From: an uncultured Lachnospiraceae bacterium
GTDB lineage: Bacteria; Bacillota; Clostridia; Lachnospirales; Lachnospiraceae
DNA: 64,000 nucleotides
Assembly: GCA_910577275.1 (NCBI GenBank)
Contig: CAJTMW010000001.1
Location: forward strand, 317,566-381,565
Direction of reading: 5' to 3'
The position numbers and the translations under genes are program-made. The notes under the pieces are model-generated. The model searched no databases, was not told where the DNA came from, and saw nothing but the letters and a program-made list of their open reading frames with translations. Below, piece after piece: positions 24,242-32,315 of this stretch (positions are counted from its first letter, which is position 1; the number at the start of each line of letters is the position of its first letter).

Positions 24242-24751
24242 CTAAAACCTGTCGCTGGCATTCTCCGGCTCGCCGCCCTGGACGCCCCGGAACTTCAAAT
24301 TCTGCCCGGTATTTTCCTCCCGCCTTTGGCCGGATGCCATTTCCATATGCCATTTTACCATATCCGCCAAGGTAATCCCGTCAACCACCTGATTAACCGC
24401 CTCGCTTATCCGCTCCCATATTCTGGCAGTTACGCACTCCGGTTTCCGCCCGCAGCCTCCGGTTTCTTCCCCCACACAGTCCACCAGAGACAAGTCTCCT
24501 TCCGTGAGCCGCAAAATCTCTCCCACCGTATACTCGGAAGGCTCCTTTTTCAAAAGATAGCCTCCCTGTGCGCCTCTGATACTTTGAACAAACCCCGCCT
24601 TATTCAGAATGGAAATAATCTGTTCCAGATATTTTTCGGAAATCTCCTGTCTCCTTGCGATATCCCTAAGGCACACTGGTGTTTCCGCGGGCCACAACGC
24701 CAAATCCAGCATCAGCCTTAACGCATATCTTCCTCGTGTAGATATTTTCAT
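24242..24751 (-). CDS. Rrf2-family transcriptional regulator (possible Fe-S sensor)
   Basis: A 169-residue winged-helix regulator: N-terminal MKISTRGRYALRLMLDLA, recognition region QEISEKYLEQIISILNKAG, wing SIRGAQGGYLL, and three cysteines at about residues 92, 100 and 106 (DCVGEETGGCGRKPEC). Their placement resembles IscR-type proteins that bind a [2Fe-2S] cluster, although the spacing is 7 and 5 residues. In Clostridia such genes often precede cysteine desulfurase and scaffold genes, but here tcdA follows. Iron-sulfur or cysteine sensing is likely but not proven. A Gly/Glu/Asn-rich tail extends past the usual family end. Confidence 0.88.
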   Translation of the reverse strand: MKISTRGRYALRLMLDLALWPAETPVCLRDIARRQEISEKYLEQIISILNKAGFVQSIRGAQGGYLLKKEPSEYTVGEILRLTEGDLSLVDCVGEETGGCGRKPECVTARIWERISEAVNQVVDGITLADMVKWHMEMASGQRREENTGQNLKFRGVQGGEPENASDRF

Positions 24752-24765
24752 AAGTTCCCTCGTTT

Positions 24766-27087
24766 TTATAGAAGTTTTGCCTTAAAATAATCTAATTTAT
24801 TTCGCTTCCAGAGAAGCTCCATCATCTCATTTTGCTTCTTTTTCACTTCCTCTATGTTTTCAGGGATAATTTCTTTGTCGCCATATAAATACCCCTCATA
24901 ATTTCCGATAAAACACAAGATACCTTTCGTATTAAGCAAATCCTCACATCTTTCGGCAAATTCCTCCAGGGTTTCCCCGTTCTCTCTTTTGATACCTGTC
25001 AGGGCAAGCATCTTAAATATTTTTCTTATATCTGCATTTAATTTTTGTTCGCTATTCATTTTTTGATAACGATATCTGTGCAGCAGATAATCTGACGCCA
25101 ACACCAATATCCCTGCAAAGAAAACAGCCAGAAGTGCCAGCCCTGCAATCCCGAAAAACCTCCCTGCCCCGGAATTCTCCCGGCCAAAAGCAGAATCCCC
25201 TGCTGACGCCTCCTGCAGCATCATTCCATCCTCCCGGCCGGTTTCCGGCAGCCGCTTATTTTGAAAATCGCTTTCTTTGTAAGCCTTTGCCCTATCGCTT
25301 TTCATGTCCCAGGACGTATAACGGCTTCCGGCAAAGCCGGGCGTAGGCTCAAAGGGAATCCAGCCAATCCCGTCCAGATACGCCTCCGGCCACGCGTGAG
25401 CCATATAAGAATAAACAGCCGCCTCTTTTTTGCCCTTCATAGGAACGCAAAAGCCCTGAACATAGCGGGCGGGTATTCCCTGCGCTCTTGCCAGAAGGAC
25501 AAAGGCAGTTGCAAAATAATTGCAGTATCCCTGCCTGCTTTCAAGCAGGAAGTAGTCTAAAAATTCGCTTTCATTTGAAATTCCATCCGGCAGCTCCCCC
25601 GGCGACATGGTATATTTAAGGGAAGCAAGGGACGCCTCAATTGCCCGCAGCCTTTCCACGTCCGTCTCCGCTCCCTGTGTCATTTCAAGAAGCGCGTCCC
25701 TGACGTTTTCGGAAAGCGCCGCCTCCTTTAAACAGGTATCATAAACTCTCTGCCGCTGATAGGCCAAATCCTCCGCGCGGATATCCTGCCCTGTAACTCC
25801 CCGCAAATCCTTCAGGATTTTTTCAGGAAGCTTTTCATCAGAAGTCTGACGCCCCTCCTGCAGAAAGTGGTAAAAAGCCTCCTGTCCCCCGTTCATCTGA
25901 TAGAAAACGGCCTCGTATTCCGTTCCATAGCCTCCGGGCCTGTCAAGCAAAAAACTGCCATCCTGCTCGCGGAAAGACATTTTATCTCCTTTCTGCTGCA
26001 GTTCCCACAATTTTAAGGGAGCAAACAAAAAGCTGGTATGGAAATACCGGTAGCTGATTTTTATCCTTGCCCGCAGAAGATAATCCTGCTGATAATCTTC
26101 TTCATACTCCGCCAGCGCACACAGCGTCCGCGCGGTGTCAGCATATCTTTCTTTCTCCGTATCCTCCCTGCTTTGCAGCCACCTTCTCCCGTCAAAGGTA
26201 TCATATACCTTTCCGGTTAAGTAAACATTCGTCGCAAGAGGGGCGCTGCTTTCAATGGTCATGATTTCCCGGTCGCTGCGCCTCAGCTCCCCCGCAAGCT
26301 CTCCGTCCTCCGTAAAGCCGCTTAAAGAAAGGTCGTAATCCTCCCTGCCGCCGCCTGAGAGGTTCTGAGAGATTTCCAGAAAGGACTCTTTAAGGTGCGC
26401 ATAGATATTTCTGACAAACTGCCATCCATAAGGCGCCTCCGGCACCGGCATAAGCAGCATCAGCAGAAGGTAGAGACCAAGAAAAGGCATAATCCACAGC
26501 ATATAAGAATGGGTGCTTTTCCTCTTTTCTTTTTCCCATTTTCCTTCCGTCCATTCGGCAAATATCATCCCAATATAGCACAGAACAAAAGCCACCTCTC
26601 CATGGGTCAGTTCTCTTTCCGAGAAAAGACAGAATAAAAGACCTGACAAAAGTATAATAACTATCGTTATTTTTATTTGATAAATCTTCTCCGCCAATAT
26701 TTGAAGAAGATAACAAACAAAAACAAGAAAAATCACCTGCAGCGCCTCATACCCTGTTACCCATTCTTCCTCCCACCAGAAAGCCCCGGCCAGCCATGAA
26801 AAGTAGGATTTGGCAAAGACGGCGTAATTGTAGATTCCCATAAAAGCGCCCGCTCCCAGAAGACAGATGATTCCCGAAAGAATCCCCAGCACACGCCCGC
26901 GAATCGAGGCATAATTCAGAAAGAAGAACAGAATAAGCACCGCAAAAGCCGTCAGAAAATGTACGGGTCTTATTTCCGCAATTCCCAGAAGCTTTCCTGT
27001 GCCGGACAATCCGATGCAGGAAAGAAGCAGTACATTCAAAAAACGCCAGGCTCCCTTTTCATTCAAATGAACCCTCGTCCCCATCAT
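24766..27087 (-). CDS. Transglutaminase-like membrane protein (TgpA/DUF3488 type)
   Basis: A 773-residue membrane protein. The N-terminal 230 residues contain about six helices, then an extracytoplasmic region with the transglutaminase core: LESRQGYCNYFATAFVLLAR (catalytic Cys), GIPARYVQGFCVP, then HAWPEAYLDGIGWIPFEPTP (His and Asp). A further helix (about residues 645-665) leads to a C-terminal cytoplasmic domain. The partner genes upstream, DUF58 and MoxR ATPase, form the well-known MoxR-DUF58-transglutaminase operon; role unclear, possibly protein processing or envelope maturation. The start overlaps DUF58 by 4 bp (ATGA) and is preceded by GGGAG. Confidence 0.9.
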   Translation of the reverse strand: MMGTRVHLNEKGAWRFLNVLLLSCIGLSGTGKLLGIAEIRPVHFLTAFAVLILFFFLNYASIRGRVLGILSGIICLLGAGAFMGIYNYAVFAKSYFSWLAGAFWWEEEWVTGYEALQVIFLVFVCYLLQILAEKIYQIKITIVIILLSGLLFCLFSERELTHGEVAFVLCYIGMIFAEWTEGKWEKEKRKSTHSYMLWIMPFLGLYLLLMLLMPVPEAPYGWQFVRNIYAHLKESFLEISQNLSGGGREDYDLSLSGFTEDGELAGELRRSDREIMTIESSAPLATNVYLTGKVYDTFDGRRWLQSREDTEKERYADTARTLCALAEYEEDYQQDYLLRARIKISYRYFHTSFLFAPLKLWELQQKGDKMSFREQDGSFLLDRPGGYGTEYEAVFYQMNGGQEAFYHFLQEGRQTSDEKLPEKILKDLRGVTGQDIRAEDLAYQRQRVYDTCLKEAALSENVRDALLEMTQGAETDVERLRAIEASLASLKYTMSPGELPDGISNESEFLDYFLLESRQGYCNYFATAFVLLARAQGIPARYVQGFCVPMKGKKEAAVYSYMAHAWPEAYLDGIGWIPFEPTPGFAGSRYTSWDMKSDRAKAYKESDFQNKRLPETGREDGMMLQEASAGDSAFGRENSGAGRFFGIAGLALLAVFFAGILVLASDYLLHRYRYQKMNSEQKLNADIRKIFKMLALTGIKRENGETLEEFAERCEDLLNTKGILCFIGNYEGYLYGDKEIIPENIEEVKKKQNEMMELLWKRNKLDYFKAKLL

Positions 27088-28295
27088 AATCTCCCTTCCA
27101 GCCCGGCTTCCACCGGTATCGTGATTATCCTTCTTCTCTCATTCCCCCTCCAGAGCGTATCCGCTGCCGTCTCGTCGGTAACTACATAAAGCACCGTCAG
27201 GATTCCTGCTCTTTCAAACTCTTCCGTAAATCTTAATACCTCCTCGTTCAACTCCCGCAGCACGCAAAAAACCACTTTGCTCCGCAGAATAATGCCTCTC
27301 TTTATCACCGCCGAAAGCAGCCCGGAAAACTTCTCTTCCCGGCAAAAAATAACATCTGATACCATATGATAAAACCCGTCGAAATCACGCAGGCTTTCCA
27401 CATGCTTCTCTGTCAGCGCATCCTGTCCGCAGCAGCCCGAAAACGCAATACCGTTCTCTGCCAGAAAAAATCCGATGGCAAGCACAATCTCCAGAATTTT
27501 GTTTTCCACCGGCAGATATTCTCTCATCTCCCGGCCCGGCCGTTCGATATCCCATAAAATGGAAATCCCCTGCTTTTCCTCGCCTGTCAGGCTCCGTACC
27601 TTTAGCTTCTGCTCTCTTGCCGAGGCCTTCCAGTGTATCTGCTTTAAAGCGTCTCCCGGTATGTAATCTCTCACCGACACGTCGGGCTCTGTCCTCTCCC
27701 TCATGCTTTCCCGGGACAAAAGAGCCGTAAATTCTTCTATGCTGCCAAGTTTCGTAACCCGTGTTATTTTGGGAAGAACCAGCGCTCTAATGGTACTGGG
27801 CAGCCGGTAGCGAATCCGAAAAAGCCGGAAGAAATCCGTCATTATGATTTCCTTTACGCCTACCTCGTACTCTCCCCTGTACCGGCAGGTAAGCTTTGTC
27901 TCAAAGGTCTGCCTCTCCCCTGGCAAAAGCTCATACGCCGTATCTCCCGGAAGCTTCTCCACAAAGGAAAAGGAAGAAAAAAGCCTGACGCTGATACTGG
28001 CAAAGGCAAAATGACCGTCGTTTTGCAGTACAAAAAAATATGGCATGGCCTGTCCGCAGACCATGTTCCTGCTTTCTATCCGCTGAGAAACGCCAAGACG
28101 GAAGTAAACCGCCGCCAGATAGGTCAGGGAAACCGCCGGAACCAGAGTAATTCCGAAAAAGATGCCATAGCTGACAGCGCCTCCGTAATAGCTGATTGCA
28201 GCCAGCGAAAGCACCCACAGATAAAGCAGTATCCATCTTCTCATTTTCAGCCTGTCCGTTTTCCGTTTTTTCTGTTCTTTCCGTTTTTTCAGCAT
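27084..28295 (-). CDS. DUF58 domain protein
   Basis: A 403-residue protein with two N-terminal membrane helices (about residues 20-60) and a DUF58/vWA-like region; the family signature RDYIPGDALKQIHWKASARE is present around residue 210. DUF58 proteins are partners of MoxR ATPases and resemble von Willebrand factor A domains. It sits 36 bp after moxR and overlaps the transglutaminase gene by 4 bp. AAAGGAG precedes the ATG. Molecular function is unknown; a substrate-adaptor or chaperone-assembly role is inferred from the operon. Confidence 0.9.
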   Translation of the reverse strand: MLKKRKEQKKRKTDRLKMRRWILLYLWVLSLAAISYYGGAVSYGIFFGITLVPAVSLTYLAAVYFRLGVSQRIESRNMVCGQAMPYFFVLQNDGHFAFASISVRLFSSFSFVEKLPGDTAYELLPGERQTFETKLTCRYRGEYEVGVKEIIMTDFFRLFRIRYRLPSTIRALVLPKITRVTKLGSIEEFTALLSRESMRERTEPDVSVRDYIPGDALKQIHWKASAREQKLKVRSLTGEEKQGISILWDIERPGREMREYLPVENKILEIVLAIGFFLAENGIAFSGCCGQDALTEKHVESLRDFDGFYHMVSDVIFCREEKFSGLLSAVIKRGIILRSKVVFCVLRELNEEVLRFTEEFERAGILTVLYVVTDETAADTLWRGNERRRIITIPVEAGLEGRL

Positions 28296-28331
28296 TATGC
28301 TCCTTTGGATTTCCCCATCCTGCGCCGTATT

Positions 28332-29264
28332 TTATACGGGAATCTTTACCTTTAAAATCAGACTTTTTAATATCTTTTCCACGTTTTCCTTCTGGATTCT
28401 GGCCTCGGCGGATAAGGTCAGCCGGTGCGCCAGTACCTGCATTGCCACGGCTTTCACGTCGTCCGGCTTTACATAGTCGCGCTTTTGCAGAAAAGCCTTT
28501 GCCTGGGAGGCGCGAAGGAGCGCCAGCATTGCCCTGGGACTGGCCCCCAGCACAAACCGTTCCTCCAGCCGCGTGGCCTGGATGATATCTTCCATATAGC
28601 CAAGCAAAGCTTCCTTCACCGTGATATCGGCCACATCCTTTCGCAGCATTAAAATATCTTCCCCACGGCAGACAGCTTCCGCCTTTTGGGCCGTATTTCC
28701 CCGCAGAAATTCCGCCGCCATCTTTATTTCCTGCTCTCTGTCCGGATAGCCTATTTTAAGACGCATCATAAAACGGTCCATCTGAGCCTCCGGCAGAGGA
28801 TAGGTTCCCAAAAATTCTATTGGATTCTGAGTGGCAATCACAAAAAACGGCCGGGGAAGCGGATAAACCGTCCCGTCCACCGTAACCTGCCCTTCGGCCA
28901 TGGCCTCTAAGAGGCTGGCCTGGGTCTTGGGCGCCGTCCTGTTAATTTCATCCGCCAGAAGCACCTGATTCATCACGGCTCCCGGCTGATAGCGGAATTC
29001 CCCTGTTTTCATATCATAAACGGAAACCCCTGCCACATCTCCCGGCAGCGTATCCGGCGTAAACTGGATTCTTCCGAAGCTGCAGGACATACTTCTTGCA
29101 AGCAGCAGAGCCAGTGTGGTCTTTCCGACTCCCGGCACATCCTCCAAAAGCGCATGACCGCCCGCCAGAAAACAAATCAGCAGATTTTCCACCACGTCTT
29201 CCTTTCCCACAAAAACCCGGTTAATATTTGCCTGCAGCCTTTCCGCCGTTTCATAGTGTTCCAT
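28332..29264 (-). CDS. MoxR-family AAA+ ATPase
   Basis: A 310-residue ATPase. Walker A LEDVPGVGKTTLALLLAR, Walker B LLADEINRTAPKTQASLLEA, the MoxR sequence MAEGQVTVDGTVYPLP, sensor 1 PFFVIATQNPIEFLGTYPLP, and sensor 2 LGASPRAMLALLRASQA are all clear. MoxR proteins act as chaperones for assembly of protein complexes. It heads the operon with DUF58 and transglutaminase genes. GGGGAGG precedes the ATG. Its promoter carries a palindrome that may be an operator. Confidence 0.95.
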   Translation of the reverse strand: MEHYETAERLQANINRVFVGKEDVVENLLICFLAGGHALLEDVPGVGKTTLALLLARSMSCSFGRIQFTPDTLPGDVAGVSVYDMKTGEFRYQPGAVMNQVLLADEINRTAPKTQASLLEAMAEGQVTVDGTVYPLPRPFFVIATQNPIEFLGTYPLPEAQMDRFMMRLKIGYPDREQEIKMAAEFLRGNTAQKAEAVCRGEDILMLRKDVADITVKEALLGYMEDIIQATRLEERFVLGASPRAMLALLRASQAKAFLQKRDYVKPDDVKAVAMQVLAHRLTLSAEARIQKENVEKILKSLILKVKIPV

Positions 29265-29320
29265 TTTTATCCTCCCCTGTCAATCGCCGCAAAATATCGG
29301 TTAATTCCTATTTACTTAGT

Positions 29321-29349
29321 GGGAATTATATGAATTGATTGTAATTCCC
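29321..29349. promoter_or_regulatory. Palindromic operator candidate at the moxR promoter
   Basis: GGGAATTA (29321-29328) and TAATTCCC (29342-29349) form a perfect inverted repeat with a 13-bp spacer covering the -10 box; a further half-site TTAATTCC lies at 29311-29318. The pattern suggests cooperative binding by a dimeric regulator, identity unknown. Confidence 0.5.
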
Positions 29350-29366
29350 GCCATATTCTTTGTCAA
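29338..29366 (-). promoter_or_regulatory. Promoter of the moxR operon
   Basis: On the minus strand a perfect TTGACA (29366-29361) and TACAAT (29343-29338) separated by 17 bp. Confidence 0.75.
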
Positions 29367-29401
29367 GTGTGAAATATTCCTGTTTCTTTTCCCGTGGCAC
29401 A

Positions 29402-29410
29402 TGCTATAAT
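29402..29410 (+). promoter_or_regulatory. Extended -10 promoter of the GNAT gene
   Basis: TGCTATAAT, an extended -10 element with a perfect TATAAT hexamer, 53 bp upstream of the start codon; no convincing -35 box at the right distance. Confidence 0.5.
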
Positions 29411-29463
29411 AAAGTGCGGGCAGGTCGTAAGACCAAAGCAAAATTACTGTGGAGGAAAAGAAA

Positions 29464-29934
29464 ATGGAAATCAGACGGGCAATGGAAAAGGATATGGACG
29501 GAATCAACAATTTATTACAGCAGGTATGTCTGGTTCATCATAAGGGCAGACCCGATTTGTTTAAATACGGAGCAAAAAAATACACAGACGACCAGCTTAA
29601 GGCCATTATTCATGACGATAATCGTCCCATATTTACCGCGACAGACGAAAACGGAAAGGTTTTAGGCTATGCTTTCTGTATTTTTCAGCAGCACATAAAC
29701 GACAATATTCTGACCGATATCAAAACCTTATATATTGACGATTTGTGCGTGGACGAGAACATCAGGGGACGGCACATAGGAAGACAGCTCTATGAGGCTG
29801 TTCTGGCTTTTGCCAGAAAGCAGGGGTGCTATAATGTCACTTTAAACGTGTGGAGCCTGAACGAGCCCGCCATGAAGTTTTATGAATCCTGCGGCTTAAA
29901 GCCCCAGAAGGTGGGAATGGAGACGATTCTCTAA
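29464..29934 (+). CDS. GNAT-family N-acetyltransferase
   Basis: A 156-residue protein. It starts IRRAMEKDMDGINNLL (strand 1 of the GNAT fold) and has the acetyl-CoA motif A (LYIDDLCVDENIRGRHIGRQ) and the C-terminal LNVWSLNEPAMKFYESCGLK, typical of protein or small-molecule acetyltransferases. The ATG at 29464 is chosen because GGAGG lies 8 bp upstream; an earlier GTG at 29449 is inferior. Substrate unknown. Single-gene unit convergent with the HD gene; a 7-bp GGAGACG/CGTCTCC stem overlaps its stop. Confidence 0.9.
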   Translation: MEIRRAMEKDMDGINNLLQQVCLVHHKGRPDLFKYGAKKYTDDQLKAIIHDDNRPIFTATDENGKVLGYAFCIFQQHINDNILTDIKTLYIDDLCVDENIRGRHIGRQLYEAVLAFARKQGCYNVTLNVWSLNEPAMKFYESCGLKPQKVGMETIL

Positions 29935-29957
29935 AAGAACCGTCTCCGATATTACCT

Positions 29958-30539
29958 TTACTGCTCCATTTCCTCCTGAATCTGCTTTTCGCAGGAGCGC
30001 ATGGCAAGAATCGTCTTCTCAAACAGTTCGTTCAATTCCCAGCCCAGATTTTCCGCGCCCTGCAGGATGACATCCCGGGAGCACCCGGCGGCAAATCTTT
30101 TATCCTTGAATTTCTTTTTTACGCTGGATACCTCCATATCCATCACGCTTTTGGAAGGACGCATAAGGGCGGCCGCCCCAATCAGGCCCGTAAGCTCGTC
30201 CACCGCAAAGAGCACCTTTTCCATCTCATGTTCCGGCTTTACGTCGCTGCAAAGCCCGTAGCCATGGGAGCAGACGGAATGTATCATATCCTCCGAAGCC
30301 CCGCCCTCCCGTAAAAGCTCAGGCGCTTTTACACAGTGCTCCTCTGGGTAAAGCTCAAAATCAATGTCGTGCAAAAGACCGGTAATTGCCCAGTAATCCG
30401 CTTCCTCTCCGTATCCCAGCTCACCCGCATACCATCTCATGACACCCTCCACCGTCAGCGCGTGCTGAATGTGAAAAGCCTCCTTATTGTACTTTTTTAA
30501 CAGGGCAAGCGCCTCGTCTCTCGTCAGATTGTTCTCCAT
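29958..30539 (-). CDS. HD-domain phosphohydrolase-like protein
   Basis: A 193-residue protein of the HD superfamily: HIQHALTVEGVMRWYAGELG supplies the first His, LLHDIDFELYPEEH the HD pair, and ADELTGL-like AVDELTGLIGAAALMRPS a further conserved Asp. Members hydrolyse nucleotides or other phosphoesters with divalent metal; the substrate is unknown. GGGAGAG precedes the ATG. It follows the inositol-phosphatase-family gene by 92 bp on the same strand; co-transcription is possible but not shown. Confidence 0.85.
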   Translation of the reverse strand: MENNLTRDEALALLKKYNKEAFHIQHALTVEGVMRWYAGELGYGEEADYWAITGLLHDIDFELYPEEHCVKAPELLREGGASEDMIHSVCSHGYGLCSDVKPEHEMEKVLFAVDELTGLIGAAALMRPSKSVMDMEVSSVKKKFKDKRFAAGCSRDVILQGAENLGWELNELFEKTILAMRSCEKQIQEEMEQ

Positions 30540-30631
30540 TTTTTTCTCTCCCTTCTTCTATGTTTGCACTCACCCTCTCCCAAACCTTTCAGGAACCGGA
30601 CAGGTGCTGTTTTCCCTGAGCGTTTTCTGCA

Positions 30632-31444
30632 TCAAAGCAGTCTTTCTTTTACAATTTCCAGAAGCTCTTTATGAGCGCTTCCGGTTCCTGCCGCAATGGA
30701 GCACGGCCCGTCCAGCGTAATCGGGCTGCCGTCCATCTGAGTAATCACTCCTCCCGCCTCCTCAATCATCAGAGCGGCGGCGGCATAATCGTAGGGCTGA
30801 AGCTTTATCTCAAAATAACACACGTTATTCCCTGAGGCTATGCTGCATAAATCAAGGGCAGCGGAGCCTCTGTCACGGATGGAAAGGCTTCTTTGGAACA
30901 GTTCCCTGATAACCTGAAAAAATTCCTCCGTACAGTCGGCGTTATAGCGGGCGCACCCGAAAGCCGCAATCCCCTCATTAAGGGGTACATCGGAGAGAGA
31001 AAGCTTTCTTCCGTTCAAAAACGCCCCTTCTCCTTTAATCGCCAGATACATTTCCTCCACATAAGGATTATACACAAAACCAGCCAGCATTTCCCCGGCA
31101 TAGGACAGGCCGACAGACACGCAGCTGTGATGATAATCAAACATAAAATTTGTGGTTCCGTCAATGGGGTCAATATAAAAACACCATCCGCTGGTATCAT
31201 GGGAATTACCTTCCGTGTCCTCCTCCCCGAAAAAGGACGCTTCCGGCAGAATTTTGTGTAGACCCGCTATCAGCTCCCTCTGAATCTGTACGTCATAGTC
31301 TGTCACAAAATTTGCATCGCCCTGTTTTTTATGAATGGCATCGCCTCCGGGCCTGGCATCCCGAATGACCCTTCCTGCCCGGCGGACCAGCGCATCGATT
31401 TCCTCTATCATCTGCATTTCAGCCTCTTTTGTTAATTTCTCCAT
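30632..31444 (-). CDS. Inositol monophosphatase family protein
   Basis: About 270 residues of the IMPase/SuhB/CysQ superfamily: GDANFVTDYDVQIQREL, the metal site FFGEEDTEG, YIDPIDGTTNFMFDYHHSCV (core Li-sensitive phosphatase motif), and LDLCSIASGNNVCYFEIKLQ with YDYAAAALMIEEAGG. Mg-dependent hydrolysis of a small phosphomonoester such as inositol phosphate or PAP. The ATG at 31444 lies directly after the stop of the YihY gene (TGAGATG) with GGAGG just upstream; an in-frame ATG at 31456 is the alternative. It may be named suhB by others, but specificity cannot be read from sequence. Confidence 0.9.
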   Translation of the reverse strand: MEKLTKEAEMQMIEEIDALVRRAGRVIRDARPGGDAIHKKQGDANFVTDYDVQIQRELIAGLHKILPEASFFGEEDTEGNSHDTSGWCFYIDPIDGTTNFMFDYHHSCVSVGLSYAGEMLAGFVYNPYVEEMYLAIKGEGAFLNGRKLSLSDVPLNEGIAAFGCARYNADCTEEFFQVIRELFQRSLSIRDRGSAALDLCSIASGNNVCYFEIKLQPYDYAAAALMIEEAGGVITQMDGSPITLDGPCSIAAGTGSAHKELLEIVKERLL

Positions 31445-31445
31445 C

Positions 31446-32303
31446 TCATCCTCCATTCCGTTTCCTGTCCGTATGCTTTTTTCCGATAAAAAATTGAAAA
31501 GCCGGTTTAAAATAACGGTTAATAAATGCCCCCGCCAGTATAATATACATGGCGGCGTACAGCCACAGCATTAAGATAATAATTGTGGTCAGATTCCCGT
31601 ACATGGTAAGACCGTTAAACTCATCCACATACAGGGAGAAAGCCCAGGTCATAATGCTCCATGCCACAGCGGCAAAAACCGCCCCGGGAAGCTGAATTTT
31701 AAAGCCCTGTCTTGTGCCGGGCACATAAGCGTACATCAGCGCAATAATGACAGTGAGCACCGCCCATACCAGCGGCGTTCTGAAATGTATCAAAATATCA
31801 AACAAATAGGAGGTCTGGGGTACAAAGCCTTCTATCAGCCTGATTAAAGAATTTCCGAAAACCATAATCAGCAATGACAAAAGCACGGCGAAAATCATCA
31901 GTATCAGATACAGGCTTGCCACTATCCGAAGAAGCAGGTAATTGCGGTTTTCCTCCACGTCGTTGATAGCGTTCAGTCCCCGCATCAGCGCCAGAACCCC
32001 TTTTCCCGCAGACCACAGCGTGGCTACCGCCGTAACGGAGATGATTCCCACCGATTTATCATAGACATCGGAAATAATACTGACAAGAAGCGCGTCCATG
32101 GCGTCCGGCGTGATTTCCCTTGCCAGATACATCAGATTTGCCTTTGTTACCGGCGTATACGGCAAAATAGCGCAAAGGAGCATAAGCGCCGGAATCAGCG
32201 ACAGAAAAAGAAAAAACGCCGTGCTTGCCGCAAACGCACTGATATTTTTTTTGCTCATATGTTTCCCGAAATCATATCCGATAAACAACAGTCTTCTCAG
32301 CAT
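31446..32303 (-). CDS. YihY/BrkB family inner membrane protein
   Basis: A 285-residue integral membrane protein with about six helices. Characteristic features: the N-terminal SAFAASTAFFLFLSLIPALM, AVATLWSAGKGVLALMRGLN, and the end motif FNGLTMYGNLTTIIILMLWL-like region before the last helix. This family was once proposed to be RNase BN, which is not supported; some members are transport- or virulence-associated. It lies 12 bp after the SpoIID-like gene and abuts the inositol-phosphatase gene, so the three are probably one operon. Function unknown. Confidence 0.88.
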   Translation of the reverse strand: MLRRLLFIGYDFGKHMSKKNISAFAASTAFFLFLSLIPALMLLCAILPYTPVTKANLMYLAREITPDAMDALLVSIISDVYDKSVGIISVTAVATLWSAGKGVLALMRGLNAINDVEENRNYLLLRIVASLYLILMIFAVLLSLLIMVFGNSLIRLIEGFVPQTSYLFDILIHFRTPLVWAVLTVIIALMYAYVPGTRQGFKIQLPGAVFAAVAWSIMTWAFSLYVDEFNGLTMYGNLTTIIILMLWLYAAMYIILAGAFINRYFKPAFQFFIGKKHTDRKRNGG

Positions 32304-32315
32304 AACTCTGCTTCC

